Source: Sphingomonadales bacterium (GTDB lineage Bacteria > Pseudomonadota > Alphaproteobacteria > Sphingomonadales > Sphingomonadaceae). Taken from it: a stretch of DNA of 64,000 nt. The translations under genes were made by a program, and so were the position numbers. Each line of letters starts with the position of its first letter. Position 1 is the stretch's first letter. The stretch spans positions 62,001 to 126,000 of the forward strand of contig SEFZ01000010.1 in the NCBI GenBank assembly GCA_004173185.1, given 5' to 3'. Of this stretch, positions 9,414-18,952 are shown one piece after another. The notes beneath the pieces are model-generated. The model was not told where the DNA came from. It ran no database searches and saw nothing but the letters and a program-made list of their open reading frames with translations.

Positions 9414-11741
9414 TCAGAACTTGAACTTAGCGGTCGCATAGATTTCGCGTGGTGCGCCGGGGATGGCGACATATTCGCCCGTCGGCGCCAGCGTCGCCTT
9501 GTAATAGGCGTAGCGCTTGTCGCCGAGGTTGCTGCCCTCGACGGAGAATTCGACGCCCTTGGCGAAGCTCGGCTCCCAGGCGATCCGCGCGCCAAACAGC
9601 GTATAGCCGTTCTGGAACGAAGTCGGATCCGCTGCGGTCAGGAATTGCGATCCCTTGTGCGATACGTCGCCGCGGATCGTGAAGTCGCCCGCGCTGGTCT
9701 CAGCGGTGTACGAGATGCCGCCATTCACCGACCAGTCGGGGATTTGCGGTACGCGGCTGTTAAGAACGAACCCGCTGGCGAGCGCCGCCGCCGTGAGCGT
9801 GTCGAACTTCGCATCGACATAGCCCACGCCCAGATTGAGGTTCAGCCCGCGCACCGGTGCCGCAGCTGCCTCGAGCTCGAAGCCTTTGATGTTCGACGTG
9901 CCGGCATTGCGCGTGGTGCGGATATTGGCGTTGGTTACCGGATCGACGCTTTGCACCGTCAACTGGATGTTGCGATACTCGCTGTAGAAGCCCGCGACGT
10001 TGAACGTGAGGCGATTGTCGAGCCAGCTGGTCTTGGCGCCGACCTCATAGCTGGTCAGCTTCTCGGGATCATAGCGCGGCGTTGGCGTGGAGGCGAGGGT
10101 CGAGGCGCCGAAGCCACCCGACTTGAAGCCTTTCGACCAGCTCGCATAGAGCAGCACGTCTTCGCTCGGCTTGAACTCCAGCGCGGCGCGCGGGGTGAAC
10201 GAGTTCCATTCGGCAGTCGCCAGCGAATAAGGGACGACGACGCTATTGTTCTGCGGTCGTTTAACCGACGTCGAATAGTTCTTGCGGTCATGATTGTAGC
10301 GCGCGCCGACCGTGATCGAGAGTCCGTCGGCAATCTCCAGCGATTCCTGCGTGAAGAAAGCATAGCTCGTCGCGACCACCCCGAAGGTGGTGAAGGTGTT
10401 GCCCACGTCAGCCGCGGTCGGCACGCCTCCGCCGGCGAGGATCGCTTCGTAAATCCCTTCAAACGAGCGGGTGAAGACCGACGAACTGCCCTTTTCGTTG
10501 AACGCATATGCGCCGATCAGGAAGTTGAGCTTGCCGTCCAGCGCCTTGCCGCCGAGCTGAAGCTCCTGGCTGAGCTGGGTCTGCGTCATCGTCGTGCGGC
10601 TCTGCTGGATCGGATACGGTACCTGGTCACCGTCGACTTCGATCAGTGCATCGATCTTGCGCCAGGCCGAGATCGACTTGATCTGTACGCTGTCCGAGAG
10701 ATCATAGGTCATCGTGGCCGAAAGACCGCCGATGTTCGAATCGTCCTGTTGCGGCTGGAGCGAATAGATGCGGTATGCGCTCGTCGATTCCCAGCGTGCG
10801 TCGTAGATTGAGCCGGCGGGCAGCCCGAGCCGCGAATTGAGATAAGGTGCGGCGAACTGGTTGTAGCGTGCGATCTTGGCGACAGTCGCGCCGGTGGGCA
10901 CGTAATCGATCAGATAGCCGCTGGGCGGACGCTGGCGCTGGCGCGTATAGTCGCCGGCGACCTTGATCGAGAAATCAGGGGCGACATCCCATTTGATCGC
11001 CCCGCGAACGACGAAGCGATTTTCGCTGCCGTAGCGCTCATTGTCGATCAGCCGCAGGCCATAGCCGCGGTTGGTAAGGTAGGAGACCGAGAGCTTTGCG
11101 CCGAGCGTATCTTCGATCAACGGCGCGTTGATCAGCGCGGTGGCATCGGCGCGGCCATAGGACCCGCCGCGAACCTTGATAAGGCCTTCGATCGGACCCG
11201 AGGTGCGCGGATCGGTGGTCACCACGTTGATCGCGCCGCCGATCGTGTTGCGGCCGTAAAGCGTGCCCTGCGGGCCCTTCAGCACTTCAACGCGCTCGAT
11301 ATCCTCGAGGCTGAGCAGACCGCCCAGCGAACGCGCGATATAGACGTCATCTACATAGAGTCCGATGCCGGGATCGGTCGGGAACTGGAAGTCGCCGGTA
11401 CCGACGCCGCGGATATATCCGGCAAAGGCCGAACCGCCGCCCGCCGGGCGATTGGTCGGGTGAAGCTCGAGATTGGGCGCGAAATTGCTGATGTCGCCGA
11501 GATTGTCGATACCGCGCGAAGTCAGCGCATCGGAGGACAATGCGGTGATCGAAAGCGGCGTGTCCTGCAGCCGCTCTTCGCGCCGCTGGGCGGTTACGAT
11601 GATTTCTTCGAGGCCGCCGTCATCGGCTTGCGCTTCGGCGACTGGTGCGTTCTGCGCTAATGCCGGCGCGGCGCTAAGGCCGATGGCGAGTGTCACCAGC
11701 GATGCGCCGGCAAGAATGCGATGGAATGATGCGGACTTCAT
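9414..11741 (-). CDS. TonB-dependent receptor
   Basis: A 775-residue outer-membrane receptor. The signal peptide ends at ALAQ (about residue 30). Then come the TonB-box-like EEIIVTAQRREERLQDTPLSI, a plug with IRGVGTGDFQFPTDPGIGLYVDDVYI and the very conserved VLKGPQGTLYGRNTIGGAINV, and a barrel ending in KFKF. The AQRREE plug form is the type common in sphingomonad xenobiotic clusters. A GGGGAGG ribosome site precedes the ATG. Downstream it faces the P450 gene across a strong terminator; upstream lies the MFS/MarR/Rieske set. Likely imports the compound handled by one of these; the ligand is not readable. Confidence 0.95.
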   Translation of the reverse strand: MKSASFHRILAGASLVTLAIGLSAAPALAQNAPVAEAQADDGGLEEIIVTAQRREERLQDTPLSITALSSDALTSRGIDNLGDISNFAPNLELHPTNRPAGGGSAFAGYIRGVGTGDFQFPTDPGIGLYVDDVYIARSLGGLLSLEDIERVEVLKGPQGTLYGRNTIGGAINVVTTDPRTSGPIEGLIKVRGGSYGRADATALINAPLIEDTLGAKLSVSYLTNRGYGLRLIDNERYGSENRFVVRGAIKWDVAPDFSIKVAGDYTRQRQRPPSGYLIDYVPTGATVAKIARYNQFAAPYLNSRLGLPAGSIYDARWESTSAYRIYSLQPQQDDSNIGGLSATMTYDLSDSVQIKSISAWRKIDALIEVDGDQVPYPIQQSRTTMTQTQLSQELQLGGKALDGKLNFLIGAYAFNEKGSSSVFTRSFEGIYEAILAGGGVPTAADVGNTFTTFGVVATSYAFFTQESLEIADGLSITVGARYNHDRKNYSTSVKRPQNNSVVVPYSLATAEWNSFTPRAALEFKPSEDVLLYASWSKGFKSGGFGASTLASTPTPRYDPEKLTSYEVGAKTSWLDNRLTFNVAGFYSEYRNIQLTVQSVDPVTNANIRTTRNAGTSNIKGFELEAAAAPVRGLNLNLGVGYVDAKFDTLTAAALASGFVLNSRVPQIPDWSVNGGISYTAETSAGDFTIRGDVSHKGSQFLTAADPTSFQNGYTLFGARIAWEPSFAKGVEFSVEGSNLGDKRYAYYKATLAPTGEYVAIPGAPREIYATAKFKF

Positions 11742-11886
11742 GGGACCTCCCCTGTTTCGGCCAAGCAGGATCTAGCGTCCCGATCTGCTTTAATAGTTAT
11801 GCATCAATACAATCCGCGTCAACAACCTTCTGGTTGCGGCGCAAGCGGGACGGGCACGCAAACCGTCTCTTTTTAGGCATGGGTTG

Positions 11887-13197
11887 TTATTCGGTCGCGG
11901 CAGCCTGGCGCCGGATACCGAAGAGCGCGACGGCCGCTATCGCCGAACCCAGGCTCATCAGGATCGCGACGCTGTCGAGCATGTAGCCGGCCGCGAACAG
12001 CAATCCCGCCAGCGCAGGCGCGAGCGCGGATCCGCCGCGGCCCACGCCGATGACGAAGCCCGTAGCAGTAGCGCGCAGGCGGGTCGGGAAGACTCGGGCG
12101 AGTAGAGCATAAAGCCCTACCACCCCGGCATTGGTGAAGAACCCCGCAGCGGCCGCGACCATGGACAAGCCCTGCAGATCGGTCTGCGCCCGGCCGAATG
12201 CGATGACGAGCGCGACAGATGCGATCATCGCCCCGATCGTCAGCGCAAGGAGCCGCACGCGCGCAGTGAGCAGGCCCAGCAGCAGGGAGCCCGTGGCACC
12301 GCCCACGCTCGCCCAGACTAGGACGCCGGCGGCTGCGGCTGGCGCGAAGCCCATGTCGACGACGATCTTGGGGATCCATTTCAGGATGAAGTAGAAGGTC
12401 ATGATGTGCATCAGATAGGCAAGGGTGAGCAGCACCGTGGCGCGCGCCATGCCCGGCGCGAACAGTTCGGCGGCGGCAACCTTTCTCGGCCGCGCTTCGG
12501 GTTCGGGCAGCGCGTCCACGGGGGGATGGCCCATCCGCGCGAGGGTCTTGTTGACGCGCTCCAGCGCATTAGCCGGGCGCTTGTGCATCAGGAACGAGAT
12601 CGACTCGGGCGCGAAGAGCAGCACCACCGGAATGAAGCAGGCGGTTGCCACCGCGCCGAAGACGAATACTGATTGCCAGCCATACATGCCGAGCAGCACC
12701 GCTGAAATCGAACCGCCGATGATCGTGCCGACCGGATAGCCGCCCGCCATCAGCACCACGGCGAGCGCCCGGCGCTTGCCGTTGGCGGCCTCGGCCACTG
12801 CGGCGTTAGTAGCGGCCAGCATGCCGCCGATGCCGAGCCCGGTCAGCACCCGCCACGCCGAAAGCGTGACCACATCGTGCGAAGTCGCGGCGCCCAGCAT
12901 GCCGATCGTCATGAGTATCAGGCAACCGAGGATCGTCGCGCGCCTTCCCGCACGATCGGCCACGCCGCCCAGGACCAATGAGCCGATTGCCATGCCGATC
13001 AGCTCCATCGAGAGGACGAGGCCGAGCGCCCCGCGGTCGATCCCCCATGCCTTCGCAATGCCGGGAGACGCGAAGCTGATCGAGAGCACGTCAAACCCAT
13101 CGAGCGCGTTGAGGCCGATCATGACGGCGACAACGCCCCATTGGAAGCGCGACATGGGTGCTCGGTCGATCAGTGCCCGGGGGTCTTCGCTTGCCAT
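11887..13197 (-). CDS. MFS transporter, aromatic acid:H+ symporter (AAHS) type
   Basis: A 436-residue, twelve-helix carrier. It shows the AAHS hallmarks: a helix-1 motif LNALDGFDVLSISFASPGI, the loop 2-3 signature GGVADRAGRR, and RVLTGLGIGGMLAATNAAVAE in helix 4. Relatives (PcaK, BenK, MhpT) import protocatechuate, benzoate or hydroxyphenylpropionates. It lies 57 bases after the MarR gene on the same strand, with an inverted repeat in that gap. Together with the Rieske monooxygenase this suggests uptake of an aromatic acid, perhaps methoxylated. Confidence 0.9.
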   Translation of the reverse strand: MASEDPRALIDRAPMSRFQWGVVAVMIGLNALDGFDVLSISFASPGIAKAWGIDRGALGLVLSMELIGMAIGSLVLGGVADRAGRRATILGCLILMTIGMLGAATSHDVVTLSAWRVLTGLGIGGMLAATNAAVAEAANGKRRALAVVLMAGGYPVGTIIGGSISAVLLGMYGWQSVFVFGAVATACFIPVVLLFAPESISFLMHKRPANALERVNKTLARMGHPPVDALPEPEARPRKVAAAELFAPGMARATVLLTLAYLMHIMTFYFILKWIPKIVVDMGFAPAAAAGVLVWASVGGATGSLLLGLLTARVRLLALTIGAMIASVALVIAFGRAQTDLQGLSMVAAAAGFFTNAGVVGLYALLARVFPTRLRATATGFVIGVGRGGSALAPALAGLLFAAGYMLDSVAILMSLGSAIAAVALFGIRRQAAATE

Positions 13198-13233
13198 GTC
13201 AGCCTCTCCGCATTTTTCCGACGATTGCGCGAT

Positions 13234-13254
13234 TTTGTTATGAAAGGCAACAAT
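13234..13254. promoter_or_regulatory. Candidate MarR operator before the AAHS carrier
   Basis: A 21-bp imperfect inverted repeat, TTTGTT-N9-AACAAT, in the gap between the MarR stop and the carrier start. It has the same spacing and a similar half-site to the ATTGTA-N9-TACAAT repeat at 14747. Proposed as a second site for the MarR protein encoded next to it; inference from the match only. Confidence 0.45.
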
Positions 13255-13695
13255 TCAGCGGTGAATTCGCCGCAGCATCTCCATGAGGGTAGCGAGTTCC
13301 TTGCGGCTGAAACGCGCCGTCAGCCATTGCTCGTGCTCGGTGATCGCACCTTGGGCTTTCTCAAGCAGCACGCAGCCTTCTCCGGTCAGCGCCAGCGCGA
13401 CGCGTCGGGCATCGGTGCCGCCTTTATTGCGTTCAAGTAGCCCGCGTTTCTCCAGCGCATGGACGATCGCCATTGTCGTTGCCCGATCCATGTCTAGCAC
13501 GCGCGCCAGATCGGTTTGCGCGATGCCGGGATGATCCCCCGCCAGCCATAGCACCGACACTTGCTTCTGAGTCAGCGCGAGATCGGCAAAGCGCTCAACG
13601 AAATGCCGCTGCACCGCACCGTGCGCCAGCCGGATGTTGAGCCCGAGAATGTCCTCCAGCGCGCCCCGGCCCACTGGAAGTTCAGGCGGCGGCAT
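13255..13695 (-). CDS. MarR-family transcriptional regulator
   Basis: A 146-residue winged-helix regulator. The DNA-binding part runs from about residue 40 to 110: LTQKQVSVLWLAGDHPGIAQTDLARVLDMDRATTMAIVHALEKRGLLER, then the wing (GGTDARRVALALTGEG). MarR proteins are usually repressors released by phenolic or aromatic ligands. Its start overlaps the end of the Rieske gene by 14 bases, so it is cotranscribed with the enzyme. Inverted repeats at 14747-14767 and 13234-13254 are the likely operators. Confidence 0.9.
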   Translation of the reverse strand: MPPPELPVGRGALEDILGLNIRLAHGAVQRHFVERFADLALTQKQVSVLWLAGDHPGIAQTDLARVLDMDRATTMAIVHALEKRGLLERNKGGTDARRVALALTGEGCVLLEKAQGAITEHEQWLTARFSRKELATLMEMLRRIHR

Positions 13696-14707
13696 CGGCG
13701 GCGATCAGGCGGTTGATGATCGCCCGCGCACGGACGGTGCCCATATCGATCGAATAGCCGCGCAGCTTCATGTCCGGATTGGCGTCGATCGATTTTTGCT
13801 GCGCTTCCAAAACCTCGACATCCTCATCAAAAACCTGCCCCTGCTGCGCCTTGAAGCGCGCGGTGAACCCGGCATCGTCAATATCGAAGTTGCGCGCCAT
13901 CCCCCAAAAATAATGCGTGCTGGTCTCGCTCTCAGGCGTCATTGCATCGACTACGAAGCCGCGCACGCCCTGATCGTGATGCTCGGGCGTCGCTCCGGCG
14001 TCGACCGGCGCTACGCCAACATCGATCAGCACGTTGCTGGGCAGCAGGAAATGGCAAATTTGCCAGCGATCGACCGGCCCGTCAGCCTTCAGCGCATCGC
14101 GCCAGAAGGGCGGTGGATCGATCCCTGCCATCCAGCGGCTGACGCGGACCTGCTCGCCTTCCACTTCGGTTTCGATCGGAGTCTCGTTGATCTCGGGCTG
14201 CCCGATCGAGCCTTGGTGGACATAGGTTTCGTGACTAAGATCCATGAGATTGTCGATCATCAGCCGATAATCGCAACGGACATGATTATAGCCGCCGTCG
14301 AAGGTCCAGCCTGGCGTGCTGCATGGCCAGAAATCGGGGATCAGCGCCGCATCCGCCTTTTCCGCTTCGCCAATCCATACCCATATGAAGCGATGCCGCT
14401 CGGCGACCGGATAAAGCTGGGCGCACACCGCCTTGGGTACCCGCTCGGTCTTGACCGGCATTTCTGTCGCGCAGCCATCGGCGCCGATCAACAGCCCGTG
14501 ATAGCGGCAGCGCACCGAATCACCTTCCTTATAGCCCATCGAGAGCGGCAACAGCCGGTGCGGGCAGGCGTCGCGCATGGCCACCACGCTGCGGTCAAGC
14601 TTGCGATAGAGCATCACAGGCTCGCCGCAGATCGTCCGCGCCAACGGCGCACGATCGACTTCGCTGTCCCATGCCGCGACATACCAACGATTGGGAATCC
14701 AGGTCAT
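13682..14707 (-). CDS. Rieske non-haem iron monooxygenase, VanA/DdmC-like
   Basis: A 341-residue oxygenase component. The Rieske [2Fe-2S] site is C48-P-H50 with C67-R-Y-H70. The mononuclear iron site is N153-x2-D156-x2-H159-x4-H164 (NLMDLSHETYVH). Size and order match vanillate O-demethylase VanA and dicamba O-demethylase DdmC, which remove O-methyl groups as formaldehyde. ATG 14707 was chosen for its AAGGAGAG site; a longer frame exists upstream but lacks one. No VanB-like reductase is adjacent, so the electron donor must be elsewhere. It heads the Rieske-MarR-carrier unit. O-demethylation is the likely chemistry; the substrate is unproven. Confidence 0.85.
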   Translation of the reverse strand: MTWIPNRWYVAAWDSEVDRAPLARTICGEPVMLYRKLDRSVVAMRDACPHRLLPLSMGYKEGDSVRCRYHGLLIGADGCATEMPVKTERVPKAVCAQLYPVAERHRFIWVWIGEAEKADAALIPDFWPCSTPGWTFDGGYNHVRCDYRLMIDNLMDLSHETYVHQGSIGQPEINETPIETEVEGEQVRVSRWMAGIDPPPFWRDALKADGPVDRWQICHFLLPSNVLIDVGVAPVDAGATPEHHDQGVRGFVVDAMTPESETSTHYFWGMARNFDIDDAGFTARFKAQQGQVFDEDVEVLEAQQKSIDANPDMKLRGYSIDMGTVRARAIINRLIAADAAA

Positions 14708-14746
14708 CCAACTCTCCTTTTGTTCGCTTGCGGGAGCGGCTTTGAG

Positions 14747-14767
14747 ATTGTACGTAACACATACAAT
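14747..14767. promoter_or_regulatory. Candidate MarR operator between divergent Rieske and MetE-like genes
   Basis: A 21-bp inverted repeat, ATTGTA-N9-TACAAT with perfect 6-bp arms (8 of 10 bases if the arms are extended), midway between two divergent starts (14707 and 14796). The position suits repression of both promoters by the MarR protein encoded downstream of the Rieske gene. Confidence 0.6.
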
Positions 14768-14795
14768 ATTCGAATGAACAGAGAGGGGATTTGAA

Positions 14796-15908
14796 ATGAG
14801 CAAACCGCCATTCCGGGCCGATCATGTCGGCAGCTTCCTGCGCCCCAAGGCGCTGATCGATGCGCGCGCGGCGTTTAAGGCCGGCGATATCGACGCGGCC
14901 GCGCTACGCGCAGTCGAGGACGAATCGATTCGCGGCGTGGTCGCGATGCAGGAAGGGCTGGGGCTGAAGGGCATCACCGACGGTGAATTCCGCCGCACCT
15001 ATTTCCACACCGATTTCCTGCTTCAGCTCGACGGTGTGGAAGAGACAGGCGGCACCCAGGTCAAGTTTCACAATCACGGCGGCACCGATCTGGAATATGC
15101 GCCTCCCGTGATGAGCATTACCGGCAAGGTGAAGCATGCCCGCGACATCCAGCGCCGGGATTTCGAATTCCTCGCCTCTGTCACGAGCCAGACGCCCAAG
15201 GTGACGATCCCGTCGCCGACGATGTTGCACTTTCGCGGTGGTCGCGACGCGATCGACGTCACGGCCTATCCCGATCTCGATCAATTCTATCAGGACCTGT
15301 CGGCCGCGTATCGCGCCGAGATCGCCAGCCTGGCCGAAGCCGGCTGCCGCTATCTCCAGCTCGACGACACCAATCTCGCTTATCTCTGCGACGAAACGCA
15401 GCGCGAAAATGCCCGCAAACGCGGCATGGATCCGGACGAACTGCCGCGTCTATATGCGCGCATCATCAACGATTCGATCCGCGACCGTCCGGCGGACATG
15501 ACTGTCTGCGTCCATCTCTGCCGCGGCAATTTCCGTTCATCCTGGGCGGCCGAGGGCGGCTATGAGCCGGTTGCGGAAACCTTGTTCAACGAGCTCGCGG
15601 TAGACGGCTATTTCTTGGAATATGACGATCCCCGCTCGGGCGACTTCGCGCCGCTGCGCCATGTGCCGAAGGGCAAGACCGTGGTGCTTGGGCTAGTGAC
15701 GACCAAGCTGGCGGACATGGAAACCCCGGACGATGTGAAGGCGAGGATCGACGAAGCGGCGAAGTTCATGCCGCTCGATCAGATGGCGCTGTCGCCGCAA
15801 TGCGGCTTCTCATCGACCGTGCATGGCAACGATATCGCGATGGAGCAGCAGTCCGCTAAGATGCGTCTCGTGATCGAGGTGGCAAAGGATGTGTGGGGCG
15901 AGCTCTAG
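14796..15908 (+). CDS. MetE-like (cobalamin-independent methionine synthase C-terminal domain) protein
   Basis: A 370-residue TIM-barrel protein of the family related to the C-terminal half of MetE. Markers are ADHVGSFLRP at the start, GITDGEFRR near residue 60, YLQLDDTNLAYLCD near 190, VCVHLCRGNF (His/Cys zinc-ligand-type segment) near 235 and LSPQCGFSSTVHG near the end. Stand-alone members act as methyltransferases or are uncharacterised. It is divergent from the VanA-like Rieske gene and shares a candidate operator with it, so a role in handling methylated substrates or methyl groups is possible but speculative. A GAGAGGGG site precedes the ATG. Confidence 0.8.
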   Translation: MSKPPFRADHVGSFLRPKALIDARAAFKAGDIDAAALRAVEDESIRGVVAMQEGLGLKGITDGEFRRTYFHTDFLLQLDGVEETGGTQVKFHNHGGTDLEYAPPVMSITGKVKHARDIQRRDFEFLASVTSQTPKVTIPSPTMLHFRGGRDAIDVTAYPDLDQFYQDLSAAYRAEIASLAEAGCRYLQLDDTNLAYLCDETQRENARKRGMDPDELPRLYARIINDSIRDRPADMTVCVHLCRGNFRSSWAAEGGYEPVAETLFNELAVDGYFLEYDDPRSGDFAPLRHVPKGKTVVLGLVTTKLADMETPDDVKARIDEAAKFMPLDQMALSPQCGFSSTVHGNDIAMEQQSAKMRLVIEVAKDVWGEL

Positions 15909-15928
15909 CCCGATGCCGCATACCAGAT

Positions 15929-15956
15929 CGTCATCCCGGCGCGCGCCGGGATGACG
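15929..15956. repeat. 28-base perfect palindrome, REP-like or terminator
   Basis: Two 13-base arms (CGTCATCCCGGCG and its exact complement) around CG. The sequence resembles the short palindromic units that recur between genes in many alphaproteobacteria. It sits 20 bases after the MetE-like stop and could end its transcript, although no T run follows. Confidence 0.65.
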
Positions 15957-15968
15957 GTGGGGCCACGA

Positions 15969-17125
<1,157 letters not shown>

Positions 17126-17777
17126 TGTTTCCGCTGCCTCGACGCCTCAAGCCCTAGCGTTCTCACGGCAACCTATGTTTAGCGAAAAAGTCGAATCTAC
17201 TCAGTGGGAACGATAATTTCCCAGCGATTTGAGTGCGCGATCGGATGGTGCATGGGGCACCACTTCCGGTCAATGTGGGACACCATCGGTGCGTGATGAT
17301 CGGGGATCATCACTGGCCGCGAGAGCCAAGGGCTTGTTGGGGCCCGTGATGGTGATCAAATCGGGCGCGACCATCACTTTTGCGATGAACCGACGGGCCT
17401 TAGCCGTGCGGGATGGTGGTGTCTTTAGAGCGCATTTGTTCGGTAAGCCGCTCCTCTTGGTTGACGGGCCTGATCACTCCCTCGGCGGCACGCTGCGTCG
17501 AAACCCGGACGTAGCCAAGCGCGCGTTCAACACAGGGTTTACCATCGATCGGGTTTTGAGTTCGCGCAAACCGGATCAGTGACCCACATGGCTGCTCGCG
17601 TGGATCGCATCGGCGATCACCTTGTAAATGACGCGCCAGCGCTTCCGGTTAAGACGGCCGGCAGAAAATTCGGTGCCACGATGAAAGCAAGATTTCAGCG
17701 CTCGGTTCGATCCCTTCCCTTGGCGATGGCGCGACATGCACGCCATCGCCGTATAGCCAGGCGGGTTTGACCAATAC
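17126..17777. other. Non-coding debris
   Basis: About 650 bases between the broken amidohydrolase and the end of the KshA-like gene. Short open frames exist on both strands (for example 17229-17582), but none has a convincing ribosome site, composition or family pattern. It contains short repeated words (GGGCACCACTTCCGG, GGGACACCATCGG) that could be remains of a mobile element, but no transposase could be recognised. Confidence 0.5.
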
Positions 17778-18746
17778 TCATTCCACACGCAGATCAGCGT
17801 AATATTGCGCGTATTGCCGGCGATAAGCGAGGATGGGGCCATCTCCCTTCACCAGCAGCGGCTTCGGCTCGTACCGCTTGTGCTGCCAGATCGGGATATC
17901 CTGATCGAGCTGGAAGATCACGTTGCGTGCCACTGCCGCCGCCGAGCGCTGCTGCTTCTCGTCGAGTGACTTGGGCATGTAGAAATCCTGCCGCAGATGG
18001 GTGTTGTCGGCATCAATCGGTGTGGGCAGGTTGATCAGCAGCAACTCGGAGATGCCGCCGAACCGGATGAAGGACTGACCGGGACCGGTGTTGCGCACGT
18101 GAATGCTGCCGTCGATCAAGCCGCGCGGCGTTTCCATCTTGGTCACCACGCGGCTCTCGCGCGAAAAACCATTGATCGTCCAGGTCGGCTCGGGCGGCGA
18201 TTTGGTGCCGTGAATCGAACGGAAATGCGCATAATCGATGCCGTTTTCGGTGATTTCCTGGGTGTGGATCGGAATGCGCCACTCGCGGCGCTCAAACCGG
18301 TGCCATTCGCCCTCATCAATCTCGGGGACCGACGCTAGCGGCCACAAAGGTGCGGCGCGATCGGGGTGGTACCAGCCATAGATCACGCCATGCGCTTCGG
18401 CGACTTCGCGCCGGCCGGTGCACGAACGGCGCAATACTGGCGGGATGGTTTCCGTATAAGGGATATGCGTGACCGCGCCTTCACCGTTGAACTGCCAGTG
18501 ATGGAAGGGGCATTGCAGGTCGTTGCCGACCACCACGCCGCCATGTCCCAGATGGGCGCCCAGATGGGGGCAATAGGGATCCAGTGCGCGCAGCCCGCCA
18601 TCCTCGCCGCGCCACAGCACGAACTCGTCGGCGAAATAGTTCATCGTGCAATGGTCGCCCGGTGCCAGATCCTCGGAATAGCCGATGGCGAACCAACCAA
18701 AGGGAATGGGGAGTCCTGAAAGGCTCCGAACGGATTCGTGTTGCAT
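17778..18746 (-). CDS. Rieske oxygenase, KshA (3-ketosteroid 9-alpha-hydroxylase)-like
   Basis: A 322-residue oxygenase component. The Rieske cluster is C59-P-H61 with C79-x2-H82, in the extended form CPHLGAHLGHGG seen in KshA and DAF-36/Neverland proteins. The iron site is N168-x2-D171-x2-H174-x4-H179. KshA opens ring B of steroids together with a ketosteroid dehydrogenase. ATG 18746 has a GGAGAGGA site; the frame extends upstream but without one. A regulon palindrome lies 34 bases upstream. KshB-type reductase is not in the window. Steroid hydroxylation fits the island's other genes; sequence alone cannot exclude another polycyclic substrate. Confidence 0.82.
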   Translation of the reverse strand: MQHESVRSLSGLPIPFGWFAIGYSEDLAPGDHCTMNYFADEFVLWRGEDGGLRALDPYCPHLGAHLGHGGVVVGNDLQCPFHHWQFNGEGAVTHIPYTETIPPVLRRSCTGRREVAEAHGVIYGWYHPDRAAPLWPLASVPEIDEGEWHRFERREWRIPIHTQEITENGIDYAHFRSIHGTKSPPEPTWTINGFSRESRVVTKMETPRGLIDGSIHVRNTGPGQSFIRFGGISELLLINLPTPIDADNTHLRQDFYMPKSLDEKQQRSAAAVARNVIFQLDQDIPIWQHKRYEPKPLLVKGDGPILAYRRQYAQYYADLRVE

Positions 18747-18779
18747 TGGCTTCCTCTCCTGTCGCTCAGCCCCTATAAA

Positions 18780-18799
18780 GTTGCTTGCCACATAGCAAG
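18780..18799. promoter_or_regulatory. Operator palindrome (site 1)
   Basis: GTTGCT-N8-AGCAAG: 5 of 6 bases of the left arm and all of the right arm match the island consensus CTTGCT-N8-AGCAAG. It lies between the divergent KshA-like and MFS genes, 34 bases before the former's start. Confidence 0.7.
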
Positions 18800-18952
18800 T
18801 ATATTTGTTATCCAGATGTCGCTGTGTCAGCCGTTGGAATATTTTCCTCATGTTGGCCTTTGCTATGCGTGCAGCAAAGAGCATGGATGTCTCGATTAGC
18901 CCGTGGGTCGCATCTGGGGGTCAGAGCCGCAAAGCGGCCGGAACGGAGAGCA

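Noticed and set aside
17229..17582. A 117-codon open frame in the debris after the broken amidohydrolase
   Set aside because: No ribosome site, odd composition and no recognisable family pattern; similar open frames occur on the other strand.
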